DNA from: Brevibacillus daliensis
GTDB taxonomy: Bacteria; Bacillota; Bacilli; Brevibacillales; Brevibacillaceae
DNA length: 64,000 bases
NCBI RefSeq assembly: GCF_021245735.1
Contig: NZ_JAJISB010000032.1
Span: forward strand, 1 to 64,000
Direction of reading: 5' to 3'
Shown in pieces: positions 43,228 to 53,263 of this stretch. The notes below the pieces were generated by a model. That model was not told where the DNA came from. It saw only the letters and a list, made by a program, of their open reading frames with translations, and did not search any database. Every line of letters starts with the position of its first letter. Positions within the stretch are counted from its first letter, which is position 1. A program made the position numbers and the translations under genes.

Positions 43228-44115
43228 TCAAGTACTGGAATTCAGCAAAATCATGTCAAGAAATAACTGGCATGCCCTGCTACGTACTTTATTCTTTTTG
43301 GTGATCAAAGAGAATAGACGTGTATGCTGACTGCTATCTAATTTGATTGCCCTGCACTCCCCTAATAATACTTCTCTCTTTGCGATCAACTCGGAGACGA
43401 TTGCAACGCCAAGTCCTGCCATGACAGCCTCCTTAACAGCCTGATTGCTGCTTAGCTCATAATAGCGAACAGGGATTATATCAAGTTCAGACAAAATCAG
43501 ATCACAATGCCATCTCGTGCCAGAGCCCTTCTCACGCAGAATCCATGTCTGATTACATAAATCATTTGCCTGAATCAATTGCTTGCGTGCCAACAAATGA
43601 TCTTTTTGTACAAGCAGAACCATTTCATCCTTTTTAAATACCCATTCCTCTACTTCACTACATTCGTGCTTACCTTCTATTAATCCAATATCAACCTTTT
43701 CGTCGCGTACCAAATCAACAATCTGCTCTGTATTAGCAATTTCCATATTAACTTGCACAAGGGGATACTCACGACTATAACTAACGAGCTGATAGGGTAA
43801 ATAATACTCGCCAATCGTATAGCTGGCACCCACATGTAGCATTCCTGATACCTCTTGCTTCATCATTTGAAGCTCCATTCTTGTCTCGTCAAACATATGT
43901 AAAATTTGTTTTGCCTTTTGATAAAACAGCATTCCTTCCTTCGTTACCTGCACCTGTTTAGGGGAACGGATAAGGAAAGTGGTCCCATATAATTCTTCTA
44001 GCATACGAATATGCTGGCTAACCGCAGGTTGCGAGAGGGCTAGGTCTTCGGCAGCTTTTGAAAAATTTTTCTTTTCTACTACCTTTACATAAATAAGCAG
44101 CGAATCAAGATTCAT
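43228..44115 (-). CDS. LysR-family transcriptional regulator
   Basis: A protein of 295 residues. The N-terminal winged HTH reads FSKAAEDLALSQPAVSQHIRMLEELYGTTF, followed by the effector domain with GASYTIGEYYLP, typical of the CysB/CysL-like subgroup. AAAGGAGG precedes the ATG at 44115. It faces away from no clear partner: lplJ lies downstream on the same strand at 64 bp, so it may control lplJ or act elsewhere. Confidence 0.87.
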   Translation of the reverse strand: MNLDSLLIYVKVVEKKNFSKAAEDLALSQPAVSQHIRMLEELYGTTFLIRSPKQVQVTKEGMLFYQKAKQILHMFDETRMELQMMKQEVSGMLHVGASYTIGEYYLPYQLVSYSREYPLVQVNMEIANTEQIVDLVRDEKVDIGLIEGKHECSEVEEWVFKKDEMVLLVQKDHLLARKQLIQANDLCNQTWILREKGSGTRWHCDLILSELDIIPVRYYELSSNQAVKEAVMAGLGVAIVSELIAKREVLLGECRAIKLDSSQHTRLFSLITKKNKVRSRACQLFLDMILLNSST

Positions 44116-44198
44116 ACTGCGCCTCCTTTCCGTCAAGAAAAAAAATCACCGTAAGAAATTAGGAAACTCTCTTCTCGGCGATTTTATCAACTTTTTTG

Positions 44199-46343
44199 TT
44201 ATTTTACTACTTGCCCTCTTTCATTTATGGTAATATTCTTCCCGTCCTTTTTCACAGTTGCTTTTCCGCCACTAAAAGCAGAAGCCCAGTCGTACTGAAT
44301 TGGAATACGTAGATTACCATTTGTATCAACATAACCGAACTTACCATTCTTTTTAACAACGGCTAGCCCTTCCGAAAAAGCTCCAGCATGATCATATTTA
44401 TACCCAATCACAACGGACATATTGCCCGTGTTGTCATATTTCACAAAGCCCCATTGCCCATTCTGTTGTTTTGGCGTTGGTGTTGCAGAAGGTTTTACTA
44501 CAGGCTTGGGAGCTGGTTTAGGTGCTGGCTGTGGCTTTGGAACTGGTTTTGGTTGTGGAGCAGGCTGCGTCTGTGGTTTTTCAACTGGTTTTCTCACCAC
44601 TTTTCTTGTAGCAATACGCTTGTTTGCTTCTTCCTGCGCTTTTTTGGAATCAGCTTCTGCTTTTAGTTTGGCTGCTAGCGCATCTTTTGCTTGCTGCTCA
44701 GCTAATGCTTTTGCAGCTATCTCTTTCTGTTTCAGCTCTTCTTCCATCTTTATTTTCTGTGCACGTTCAGCATTTAGTTTGTCATTTAGTAAAGTAAGAC
44801 CTGCCAAGCGGTCCTTTTCTTGTTGTTCCTTTTGTGCGATGGCTTCACGGGTCTTGGCTTGATCACTCGCCCATAATATCCCACCACCAACTAATACGAG
44901 TAATAGGGCTGCTGCCGAACTTATGATTATCGCCTTCATGGGACTCTTCTTAGGTACTTGCTGGGAAGCCATGGCTGCTCTTCGTCTTTCTTCCTCTTCC
45001 TTCTCTAACAGCCTTTTCGCAGCAATGCGTGTCTCCAGCTCAGAAATAATCATATGAAGATCCTGCGACAGAGCGTTAGTAGGAGGTAAATTAATCTGGA
45101 TTGCTTCATAAACGGCAAGAGCGCTCTCCCATTTCCCTTGTTCCTCAAATTGCTTCGCTTTTTCTACGTTCTCATAATAAAAACCTAAACTAAATTGAGA
45201 GGTTTTTAGCTCATGCGCATTTTTTGCATATTGTGCGAATCGTGGTTCCTGGTTACTCGCAGCTGACGGTTTTAAATGCTCACGTTCCGTTTGAACAGGT
45301 TCAACAGCTTTATTCAGTTGCTCAGGCTGTGTAGGTACGATAGGCGCAACAGGTTCTGCCGCTTTGATAATTGGCTTAGGCTCTTTTCTAACTGGCTTTA
45401 ACGGTTTCTCTTCATCGAGATCCATGAGAGCAATCAGCCACTCGCCAAAGGTTGGACATTGATTTAATTCCTGACTCAGCCATGCACGGTCAATTAACGT
45501 TGCTACCTCTTCACCCCAATTATTTCGAATAGAGGATAACAGCAGAGGGTAACGTTGTTCACTCGTAGGTATCTCTTCCGGCATGAAGTAGCTTTCGCCC
45601 CACGCATTCTTGCGTATCGTGGGGTCACTCCATCCAAGCATCTCTGCCAAAAGGATAGCTCCAGCAAAACGGTCGGCATATTGGCTCCAGAGAGCTGTTT
45701 CTGATGCTTGCGTTGGCGAGTATCCTGGTGATGCACCAAATACTACGTGTGGTCTTTCCATTCGAGGGGCATACATTTGCTCCACATCTACTAATTCTAC
45801 ATAGGAAAAACCATCTTCTATACTATCCTTCACCAAGCGTGGTAACAGAATATTCGGACCAGATAAATCACAATGAGCCAATCCTTGTTGTTCCATCGCG
45901 GATAATACCTTAGCTAGTGAACGTGCTAATAGAAGGCTCTCACTGCGTGTTAGGACTCGCTTGTCAAGGATGACATCCATCCAGGTAGGGCCTTCTATCC
46001 ACGGCATAACCACCGCATACATTAAATCGCGATGTTTAGAAAGAAGTGCACTGTGTGCCTGAGGAGTTAATACATGTCGATCACATACCAATAAACCTGG
46101 TAATTTTGCATTTTCTCCTAATTTCTCGGAGATATAGACTTGCTTCGGGTCCTTGTATTGATCACGAAATACCTTAATTGCTTTCCAACTTGATGCTGTT
46201 TCCTTCGTAGGAACTAATTGATAAACGATCCCTTGACGTCCCTCTTGCCCATAAGGGATATGAGGGGCAATAGGATGTTCACCAATGGTATAGGTAATTC
46301 CGTTAATCTGGAGCTCTTCTCCTACACTTGGTTGAAACACCAT
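44199..46343 (-). CDS. Membrane-anchored kinase-like protein with coiled coil and WG-like repeats
   Basis: A protein of 714 residues. The N-terminal 280 residues are a protein-kinase fold: a Lys in WKAIKVF (K57), catalytic-loop-like HCDLSGPNILL (157-167, so D159 and N164 present) and VDVEQM where DFG is expected (D186). A linker leads to a short TPR-like part, one transmembrane helix at about 465-490, then a Lys/Glu/Ala coiled coil, a Pro/Lys-rich stalk and two WG-type repeats (GFVKYDNTG and GKFGYVDTNG). It lies downstream of a T7SS-like gene row. EssB of Bacillota T7SS also combines a kinase-like fold with one membrane helix, so an equivalent role is possible. It may be active, unlike EssB. 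Confidence 0.75.
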   Translation of the reverse strand: MVFQPSVGEELQINGITYTIGEHPIAPHIPYGQEGRQGIVYQLVPTKETASSWKAIKVFRDQYKDPKQVYISEKLGENAKLPGLLVCDRHVLTPQAHSALLSKHRDLMYAVVMPWIEGPTWMDVILDKRVLTRSESLLLARSLAKVLSAMEQQGLAHCDLSGPNILLPRLVKDSIEDGFSYVELVDVEQMYAPRMERPHVVFGASPGYSPTQASETALWSQYADRFAGAILLAEMLGWSDPTIRKNAWGESYFMPEEIPTSEQRYPLLLSSIRNNWGEEVATLIDRAWLSQELNQCPTFGEWLIALMDLDEEKPLKPVRKEPKPIIKAAEPVAPIVPTQPEQLNKAVEPVQTEREHLKPSAASNQEPRFAQYAKNAHELKTSQFSLGFYYENVEKAKQFEEQGKWESALAVYEAIQINLPPTNALSQDLHMIISELETRIAAKRLLEKEEEERRRAAMASQQVPKKSPMKAIIISSAAALLLVLVGGGILWASDQAKTREAIAQKEQQEKDRLAGLTLLNDKLNAERAQKIKMEEELKQKEIAAKALAEQQAKDALAAKLKAEADSKKAQEEANKRIATRKVVRKPVEKPQTQPAPQPKPVPKPQPAPKPAPKPVVKPSATPTPKQQNGQWGFVKYDNTGNMSVVIGYKYDHAGAFSEGLAVVKKNGKFGYVDTNGNLRIPIQYDWASAFSGGKATVKKDGKNITINERGQVVK

Positions 46344-46463
46344 GATTGGCTACTCCTCTCTTCCTGATTGTTACCTTCAACACCTAACTCATCTATATAA
46401 TTGCGTTCTTTTCTTTATAAATGATCGTAATCTGTATTTGGTAGGGAACCATATCAGATAGGG

Positions 46464-46499
46464 AAAAGGACTAGGCGATAAGCTTCCCTAGTCCTTTTT
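46464..46499. terminator. Terminator between the WXG100 gene and the kinase gene
   Basis: AAAAGGACTAG (46464-46474) pairs perfectly with CTAGTCCTTTT (46488-46498). T runs lie on both sides. It ends the long T7SS-like transcript after the abundant WXG100 protein and leaves the kinase gene to its own or read-through transcription. Confidence 0.8.
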
Positions 46500-46511
46500 C
46501 CACCATTTTCA

Positions 46512-46781
46512 TTATTGCGCGTCCGCTTGACGGAATTTCGTTGCGATGTTGCGCAACTCTTGGGAAATGCTCTCAAGGAGTTGTACAAAGCTAGTCATTT
46601 GTTTATTAGCTTCCTGGAATTCTTGGAAGAACTTTTGTTTTGTCATACCATCCCATTGACCTTCCATTTGGTTGATCTGTTGGTTTAAGCGTTGGATGAT
46701 CTCTTGGCTTTGTTCCTTTCCTTGTGTAAACTGATTTGCTACCTCATCTACCTGATCTGGTGTAATTAAAATTCTTGCCAT
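46512..46781 (-). CDS. WXG100-family secreted protein (EsxA/YukE-like)
   Basis: An 89-residue protein made of two helices with the WDG turn (in MEGQWDGMTKQKF) at mid-length, the hallmark of WXG100 substrates of type VII secretion. GGAGGG precedes the ATG. It follows the EccC/EssC-like ATPase gene by 171 bp. It begins MARILITPDQ, much like the larger protein at 54103-54705. Confidence 0.9.
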   Translation of the reverse strand: MARILITPDQVDEVANQFTQGKEQSQEIIQRLNQQINQMEGQWDGMTKQKFFQEFQEANKQMTSFVQLLESISQELRNIATKFRQADAQ

Positions 46782-46952
46782 GTAACATTTCCCTCCAAAT
46801 CAATATTATTACTCTCTTCGCTATTTATTGTAGCGTAGTATATTTTGACAAACAATTCCTATTTTTTCGTAATATTTTGTAGAAATATACTACCATTTTC
46901 TACATAAGTGATACAGGACTTTAGTCTTTCTAATGATGTTAATTACCTTATT

Positions 46953-49900
46953 CTATAAATCGCTGTACCCAGAACTAGCCATTTCTGTCCATTTATCTCT
47001 AACCAGCTTTATATGGTCCTGAATCGTTTGGGCACCTCTTATTGGTAACACACCTTTAATTCGTACATATTTTCTCTTGGCATAGTAACCTTGACCTGGT
47101 GGAAGCATCTTATTGTATGAAGAATTAGGATAGTGACTTGATTCTGATGTAGGAATCTTGAAAAACTGTAGATCATTCGCATCAATACTTCCAAACAGAA
47201 AGCCTGTTTGCATGCTTTTAATCTCAGAGAGCCAATCATTGCTGCTATATGGAAAGTCCGATGTAACTCCTGAAATAATGACGTAGAAGTCCCGATCTCT
47301 TCCTTGACGGATTATGTTGGTCATTTGGTCCTTCATGGTGAAATCTGTGAGCTGTTTAAAAAACAGATCAGCATCATCAATAACCAGCAGCAGCGCAGGC
47401 TCCTTGCTCTCTGGTTCAACTGTTAGCATGGAATCAATTGGCTGGTCCATTAAGAAGTCCTGCTTATTACGTGCCTTCAGCCGCTCTAACAGATTAGGTA
47501 GCATCTCAGCTAACTGCCCATCATTCGCTGCGAAGCCTTTGACATGAGGCAAGCTATGTAGGGATATTAATCCCTGATTGCTTCTTCTGTAATCGATTAA
47601 GTAAATTTCCAGATCTTCTGGCAAGACATGTCTGGCTAATGATAATACCCAGCTTTGCAGGAAGGACGTCTTTCCTCCCTCCATCGGACTGCCTACGACA
47701 AAATAAGGGCCATCTTGTAAATCTGCCTCAAATGTCAAGAGATCATCAACATGAATCCCAACTGGTACTTTTAATGGTGATGCAAGTTGATACTCGTAAT
47801 CCTTCAGAATATCAGTAAGAAATACTTCTTCTGGCAATGGTAAAATTTCCTTTGGTCTCACTCCAGTCCAAGCTTGATTCATTTGAAGGATCAAGCTTTT
47901 CAATGCAGCTGCACGTTGTGTCTCGTCCTCACCTTCAGCAGGCAGGGCTGCCTGGAATTCGAGGGGCGGAACCTGTCCTTTAACCAATCCACGTCCTTCC
48001 GGCAGATTTACAGGCGGTCTGGTAGGTCGACCTACAGCAAAGTAATAATCACTCGGATCAGATAGCTCAAACGTAATTCCTAGGGAGAAGTTGCTTCTGA
48101 ACTTTTCAAAAATATCAGTAATCCGGTTGGCTGTGACGATAAATGTGATTCCTACGCTGCCACCTTCACGTAAAAACTGTTCCAATTGGTCATTTTCATT
48201 GGGATAGGTATTGCGGAAGTTCATGTATCCATCTATCACGACCACAATCGCCGGAATCTCTGCACCTGTAGCAATCTGATATGCTCTCAACGTCTTAGCG
48301 CCCACACTTGCAATCATTTCGCGTCGATTTGCCAGCTCCTGACCAAGAAATCGGAACAAGCGTTTCACTTTATCAGCTTCATCATCTAAAATGACAGAAC
48401 CGACATGTGGTAAATGCCTAAAATCACGAAGCATACGTCCAAAGTCCAGAATGTAGAAATGAACATCATTAGGTGAGTGACGTAGGGCAAGCGACATGAT
48501 CATGGTCTGAATAAAGGTTGTCTTCCCAGTACCTGGCATACCATAGATTGGTAAATGACCTTCTTCCAAGGAAATGAGTAGCGATTCCTGCCGTTGATTA
48601 GCCAAATCATCAACGAGTCCTACTGCCGGACTTAGATATCCATCTCGTCCAGACCAACCGTTACCATTCCAACCAGCCTGACGTTTCTGATCAATTTCTG
48701 ATAAGATCAGTTGCTCCGGTAATGGTGGCAACCAAGGTCCAGGGAGTCGCGTAAGCCCCTCACGATTAGCTGCATCAGAGAGATATTCCATTAAGACTTG
48801 TAACTGTTTCTTGCTCTTTTCATCTTTTTCACTATTTTTTTCCATTCCTCGAATCTTGCGTTTCAATCGTTTTCCATCTAAATGAACATCATAGATTTGA
48901 GCCTGTTTATTGCGACTTTCAGCATCTGGTAAATAAGGAGCTCCACTCCAGGCAAACTGGACGAGTTCAAATACCTCGTTACTTCCCACCTGCAAATATC
49001 CTCTACCTGGTGTCGTTATCCATGCAGCATCTGGAATCTTCAGCATTTCACGGCTATCTGCATCATCCTGTACGCGTAAACAGACACGAAAACGGGAGTT
49101 ACTCCAAATTTTATCGTCCACGACACCACCTGGTTTTTGTGTGGCAAGAATTAAGTGTACCCCGAGAGTACGTCCAATCGCTGCAATAGAGATCAGTTCA
49201 TTCATAAATTCAGGCTGATCCTTTTTTAACTGGGCAAACTCGTCTATCACAATAACCAAGTGTGGAAGTGGATTAACCTCACGCCAAGGTGATTCGTAAT
49301 ACTCGTCAATATGTTGTAAGTTGCCAGCTTCATTTAACAGCTTTTGTCTGCGAATCAATTCCGCTTTCAACGAAATCTTGGCTCGCTCTATCAAATTCCC
49401 TTCCAGATTGGTGATAGAACCGACGAGGTGGGGCAAATCATTAAAGGTGTTAGACATCCCGCCACCTTTATAATCTATCAACATGAATGCCATCTCATGC
49501 GGGTGATAATGAATAGCAAGTGAGGCAATAATTGATTGGATAACCTCACTTTTACCAGAACCAGTAGTACCAGCCATCAAGCCGTGGGGGCCGTGCCCGC
49601 TTCGTTCAATTTTGTCATGCAGATTAAGCATAATTTGTTTGCCCCCTGCACGAACACCTACTGGGACTGGCAGGGTATCGGGAAAGCGTTTCTTCTTCCA
49701 AAGCTCTTCAACCTGTAATTCTTCCACCTGGTTGACACCAAACATGTCGAATAGTGTAAGTACTTTTGGTATATCACCTGAGGATGAACGCTTTAATTTC
49801 ATCCCAGACATCGTTCTTGCTATTCGTTCAGCAGTTTGCAAGCTTACCTTATCAGGTATGTATTCATGTTCAATATCGCCCATGCCTGAGTTATCCACAA

Positions 49901-51038
49901 CTACTGTTTCTATCATCTTCCCACTGTCAGCAGTCACTTCCACGATAACATTACATTGCATCGGCAATGAATCTTTGCTATCAGCAAGTAAAATGGTGCA
50001 GGCGCCAACCGCTTCCGCTTCTTTTAATAAGAGAGGTAAAATAGGTTCGTCTTCAATCAAATGAGGCGCTGATAGAAGAAAGATATAGCATGGTGCCTCA
50101 AATGCTTTCCGGTAATCTGAATTACGAGCGAATTTACGTCTGTTTACTATCCCATATAAAAAGTCCAGTAATTGATGTGCGGGACCCTTATCCTTGGCAA
50201 CAAAGCGCATGATAAATTCATCATCCCACGTGTGAGGTAACCAGCGCATCCAACGCCATTGCTCATCCTCCCACTCTGGATAAAAGCTGGCGAACTTCAC
50301 TTCATCAGGAGAATGGTGGGTAACGGCTTGTAATACCATAACTCGGATGGCATTTAATACGGCAGTCTGGTTACCGACAACACCTATTACCTTTGATTTA
50401 TAAAGAGGTAATTGAATCGGCACATTTTCAACCCTCATATACTCTGAAGCAACATGTTGTGCTTCTTCTATTAGTGGGTCTACCTCATAACCCTCCTGCT
50501 TAGGCGCATTAATAGAGAATGTAGCTGGTAAAGCTCCTAATCCCAAGCGTAAACTAAGAAAATCCTCATCCCGTGGGGAACGTTCCCATAATGAACTAGC
50601 CTTCTCTTCAATATTTGTTACACAGTGAAAAGGAGAAGGATTCATTTCATTGGCAACGGTGGTCTGGATTTGTTTTAATTCCCCTAACTCCACACGATGT
50701 TTTTCTAATTGTTCTTTATATTTAGTTTCCCGTTCTGCCATATTTCGCTTGTATGTTTTCTTGTTATGTACAAACATAAATAAAGGGATCGTATAGGAAA
50801 GCATCATTGCACTCATAGATATGATCTGAAATATCATAAAATTAGGGTTTCTCTGCATCCTCGAGCCTAAAAAAAGAAACGCGCCTAATGTAATGCACGT
50901 AATGATCACCGGGATAACAATGGAGATAATTGAAAAAGAGGGGGGCTGAGGAACCATTGGTGGCTTATGTATTTCAACCTTATCACGAGGCATCGATCGT
51001 TTTAAGCGCGGTGACCGCTGAAAGTAATCAGTAGACAT
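46953..51038 (-). CDS. Type VII secretion FtsK/SpoIIIE ATPase (EccC/EssC-like)
   Basis: A protein of 1361 residues. Two transmembrane helices (about 37-57 and 68-90) are followed by a domain of about 380 residues and three FtsK-type ATPase domains. P-loops are GTTGSGKS at 490-497, GMPGTGKT at 833-840 and GSPMEGGKT at 1116-1124; the first domain has Walker B VIVIDE, the second VVVIDG and the third LLVIDD. There are no N-terminal FHA domains, so the layout is closer to actinobacterial EccC than to Bacillus YukBA or EssC. It is the motor that recognises and exports WXG100 substrates. Confidence 0.9.
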   Translation of the reverse strand: MSTDYFQRSPRLKRSMPRDKVEIHKPPMVPQPPSFSIISIVIPVIITCITLGAFLFLGSRMQRNPNFMIFQIISMSAMMLSYTIPLFMFVHNKKTYKRNMAERETKYKEQLEKHRVELGELKQIQTTVANEMNPSPFHCVTNIEEKASSLWERSPRDEDFLSLRLGLGALPATFSINAPKQEGYEVDPLIEEAQHVASEYMRVENVPIQLPLYKSKVIGVVGNQTAVLNAIRVMVLQAVTHHSPDEVKFASFYPEWEDEQWRWMRWLPHTWDDEFIMRFVAKDKGPAHQLLDFLYGIVNRRKFARNSDYRKAFEAPCYIFLLSAPHLIEDEPILPLLLKEAEAVGACTILLADSKDSLPMQCNVIVEVTADSGKMIETVVVDNSGMGDIEHEYIPDKVSLQTAERIARTMSGMKLKRSSSGDIPKVLTLFDMFGVNQVEELQVEELWKKKRFPDTLPVPVGVRAGGKQIMLNLHDKIERSGHGPHGLMAGTTGSGKSEVIQSIIASLAIHYHPHEMAFMLIDYKGGGMSNTFNDLPHLVGSITNLEGNLIERAKISLKAELIRRQKLLNEAGNLQHIDEYYESPWREVNPLPHLVIVIDEFAQLKKDQPEFMNELISIAAIGRTLGVHLILATQKPGGVVDDKIWSNSRFRVCLRVQDDADSREMLKIPDAAWITTPGRGYLQVGSNEVFELVQFAWSGAPYLPDAESRNKQAQIYDVHLDGKRLKRKIRGMEKNSEKDEKSKKQLQVLMEYLSDAANREGLTRLPGPWLPPLPEQLILSEIDQKRQAGWNGNGWSGRDGYLSPAVGLVDDLANQRQESLLISLEEGHLPIYGMPGTGKTTFIQTMIMSLALRHSPNDVHFYILDFGRMLRDFRHLPHVGSVILDDEADKVKRLFRFLGQELANRREMIASVGAKTLRAYQIATGAEIPAIVVVIDGYMNFRNTYPNENDQLEQFLREGGSVGITFIVTANRITDIFEKFRSNFSLGITFELSDPSDYYFAVGRPTRPPVNLPEGRGLVKGQVPPLEFQAALPAEGEDETQRAAALKSLILQMNQAWTGVRPKEILPLPEEVFLTDILKDYEYQLASPLKVPVGIHVDDLLTFEADLQDGPYFVVGSPMEGGKTSFLQSWVLSLARHVLPEDLEIYLIDYRRSNQGLISLHSLPHVKGFAANDGQLAEMLPNLLERLKARNKQDFLMDQPIDSMLTVEPESKEPALLLVIDDADLFFKQLTDFTMKDQMTNIIRQGRDRDFYVIISGVTSDFPYSSNDWLSEIKSMQTGFLFGSIDANDLQFFKIPTSESSHYPNSSYNKMLPPGQGYYAKRKYVRIKGVLPIRGAQTIQDHIKLVRDKWTEMASSGYSDL

Positions 51039-51100
51039 GAACTCTCACTCCTCCCGCATTTTGCAGTCTAGTTCTCATATTTATTTTATTTAGGTTCATC

Positions 51101-51496
51101 TTACTCTAATAATTTCCAGACATACCCTCTTAGCTCTGTTTCTTCCTCGGCATACTCCGGAGGTTGGTAGGAAGGCTTTTGCTCATAAAGAGAACGCCAA
51201 CCATCCAGCTGCGTCTCCTCTTCCACCGTAGAAAATCTCCGTTGGACTCGGAGATAGGCCCCATTTTGGACGCCTAACTCCGCAAGTGACAAGTGGGAAG
51301 GTATCACTTTCCACTCATCATCTCCCACCTTGATTTCCAATAGATAGGTAATATTTTCGATTACCTGACGCTCCCCTCTAAGTGCAAATGCAACTTGCTC
51401 TGCTAATTGTCTGCAGGGAATCTCTGTCGGTAATTCATAATCGGGATTTTGTCTCATATTAGCACTAGTCACTATGGTTACGATTACAGTATTCAC
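51101..51496 (-). CDS. YukD/EsaB-like ubiquitin-fold protein
   Basis: A protein of 131 residues. The first 85 residues show a ubiquitin-like pattern (VIVTIVTSAN, YELPTEIPCRQLAEQVAFAL, LAELGVQNGAYLRVQ) as in YukD, the small cytosolic part of Bacillota T7SS. A C-terminal tail of about 45 acidic residues is extra. Translation from a GTG at 51496 is likely. It lies just before the ATPase gene, as expected for T7SS loci. Confidence 0.72.
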   Translation of the reverse strand: MNTVIVTIVTSANMRQNPDYELPTEIPCRQLAEQVAFALRGERQVIENITYLLEIKVGDDEWKVIPSHLSLAELGVQNGAYLRVQRRFSTVEEETQLDGWRSLYEQKPSYQPPEYAEEETELRGYVWKLLE

Positions 51497-51515
51497 TGTC
51501 GTTACTCACTTCCTT

Positions 51516-52331
51516 TTACATGGCACGAGGCAATAGTTTTTCCATAATCATGCCCTGTAAGACTTCATTCATCTCCATATCTGTAACAGAAGAAATACTG
51601 ACCCAGTCTTCCCGGTCCTGAACAAACAGACGTATTAACCAGTTTCCATTTGCTGAAGTGATAAAAGTAGCACCGTTTAAACTCCAGTCATTCTGATACC
51701 AAGACATGACGATTAACTGCCCCTGACACCAGATTTTATTTAGTGACTCGGCAAATACTGCTGCCTCCACCCTGGGACAACCATGCGCAAGCAAGCTATT
51801 CTCAAGCTCGTTACTCTCTTTTTCCTCAGCCATTTCCCGCAATTCCTGGAAATAGACATTAGGCAACAAAATCGCTTTTGACTCCAGCTTTTTCCCATCA
51901 TACAGACGGAGACGATTACACATATCCTGAGAAGAAAACTGCGGTGTTCCCAGTGCAATCAATTCGTAGGAGTCTCCTTCCCCTTTGGCAGCACGTTTTT
52001 CCACAACGCTTTCCTTGTCAAAATGAAAATAACCCTCGTAAGCTTTTTCATTTTCATTCGCATAGCGAAAATAGCAACAGGTAGTGGCAAATCCACAAGG
52101 AGAAACCAAGGCATCTACAATTGAATCAATGTATATCCCTGTTTCATCTTCATAGAGATAGCCTTTCCCAAGCAACTTTACTTTTATTTGGTCCCACTCT
52201 TCCTGAATATCTTCGGTTAAATATCCCGAGTAAGGTTCTGCGATTCCAAGCACCTGGTCAGCTCCCGTCAGGCAAGCTAAAAAGTAAAGCTCTTTATCTG
52301 TGATTGAAATAGATTCAATCGTACTTTTCAT
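51516..52331 (-). CDS. T7SS-locus protein, possibly EspG-like
   Basis: A protein of 271 residues without signal or membrane segments. Its opening (ISITDKELYFLACLTGADQVL) and mix of beta strands in the middle with a helical C-terminus resemble EspG-type chaperones of ESX systems in general layout, but I see no decisive motif. GGAGG precedes the ATG, and the gene overlaps the PP2C stop by 4 bp, so the two are translationally coupled. A role as cytosolic chaperone for the locus's WXG100 proteins is inference. Confidence 0.4.
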   Translation of the reverse strand: MKSTIESISITDKELYFLACLTGADQVLGIAEPYSGYLTEDIQEEWDQIKVKLLGKGYLYEDETGIYIDSIVDALVSPCGFATTCCYFRYANENEKAYEGYFHFDKESVVEKRAAKGEGDSYELIALGTPQFSSQDMCNRLRLYDGKKLESKAILLPNVYFQELREMAEEKESNELENSLLAHGCPRVEAAVFAESLNKIWCQGQLIVMSWYQNDWSLNGATFITSANGNWLIRLFVQDREDWVSISSVTDMEMNEVLQGMIMEKLLPRAM

Positions 52332-53242
52332 ACTAGCCTCCTCACAATGCTATTAATCTTCCCTCGAATGCCAGATTGTGCTTGTAACCGCTCTTCACGG
52401 TCTAATGCTCTGTTGACAAACCCTTCAGGATTCCAAGAAACCTCTAAAAGTGCAATATCGTCACTGGCAGGCTTTTCACCAGCCTGATTAATCAATGACT
52501 GTAGCTGACCATCAGACGGTAGACGCCCCCATTCGTCCAATTCTGCTAAACCATCTGTATAGGCAATGAGTCTCGTGATTCGCTGATTGTCTCTCAGTGT
52601 ACCAACAAAGAGATGTGGCTCTCCTCCCACTGGACCATGCAAGGTGGACCAGCGCTCAGATGTATGAAACACACCCGGTAAACAACTACTTACCTCCTGC
52701 CCAGCGTCGAAAAGGCGCAATCTGGAATCTCCTTGCCAAGCTACTATGATTCTGCCGCTTGGATATCTCGTACTTGGAAGATCTATTCTTCCACATACAA
52801 AAGTAGTTTCGCTTCCTCGCTGACGTTTGGCCTCTAAAACGTCTCGTAGCATTCCTGTAACATTTGTCGGAATAGGATGTTTCGCTACCAATTGGCTTGC
52901 TGGCTTCGTTAAATCACGTAAATGATGGTCTAAATGTTTTTGTAATCGTAGAGAATCATCCTCTAATTCTGCTATTTCCGAGGAGAGCCAGTCTAGTAGA
53001 GCATCACCAAGGATTCTGGCTGCGATATCCCCGTAGTAAGAAAGACTTACTCCATCACAAAGAGAAAACAAAAAACTCCGTTGATTGCGAGCAAATGTTA
53101 AATAGTCTTGCCCTTTTTCCCTCATTTTCCTGGTTTCCTGCGCTCTTGAATAAGCGTACCGCCAAGCGAATTGCTCATTTTCGCTCGTAACTGGCATCTC
53201 TTTTAATTGATCCACCTTCATATAGGTGTAGGTTTTTGTCAT
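52328..53242 (-). CDS. PP2C-type protein phosphatase
   Basis: A protein of 304 residues. PP2C motifs occur in order: QDYLTFARNQRSFLFSLCDGVS (metal Asp in CDGVS), GSETTFVCG, the AWQGDSRLRLF motif, AYTDGLAEL and ASDDIALLEV. It should dephosphorylate Ser/Thr. With the kinase-like protein and VWA protein in the same locus it forms a likely reversible phosphorylation switch on the secretion system. Confidence 0.85.
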   Translation of the reverse strand: MTKTYTYMKVDQLKEMPVTSENEQFAWRYAYSRAQETRKMREKGQDYLTFARNQRSFLFSLCDGVSLSYYGDIAARILGDALLDWLSSEIAELEDDSLRLQKHLDHHLRDLTKPASQLVAKHPIPTNVTGMLRDVLEAKRQRGSETTFVCGRIDLPSTRYPSGRIIVAWQGDSRLRLFDAGQEVSSCLPGVFHTSERWSTLHGPVGGEPHLFVGTLRDNQRITRLIAYTDGLAELDEWGRLPSDGQLQSLINQAGEKPASDDIALLEVSWNPEGFVNRALDREERLQAQSGIRGKINSIVRRLV

Positions 53243-53263
53243 TTTAGTACCACCTGAACACTA

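Noticed and set aside
44388-44862. Plus-strand open frames opposite the kinase-like gene
   Set aside because: Their Cys/Phe/Trp-rich products are the antisense of the Pro/Lys-rich stalk and coiled coil.
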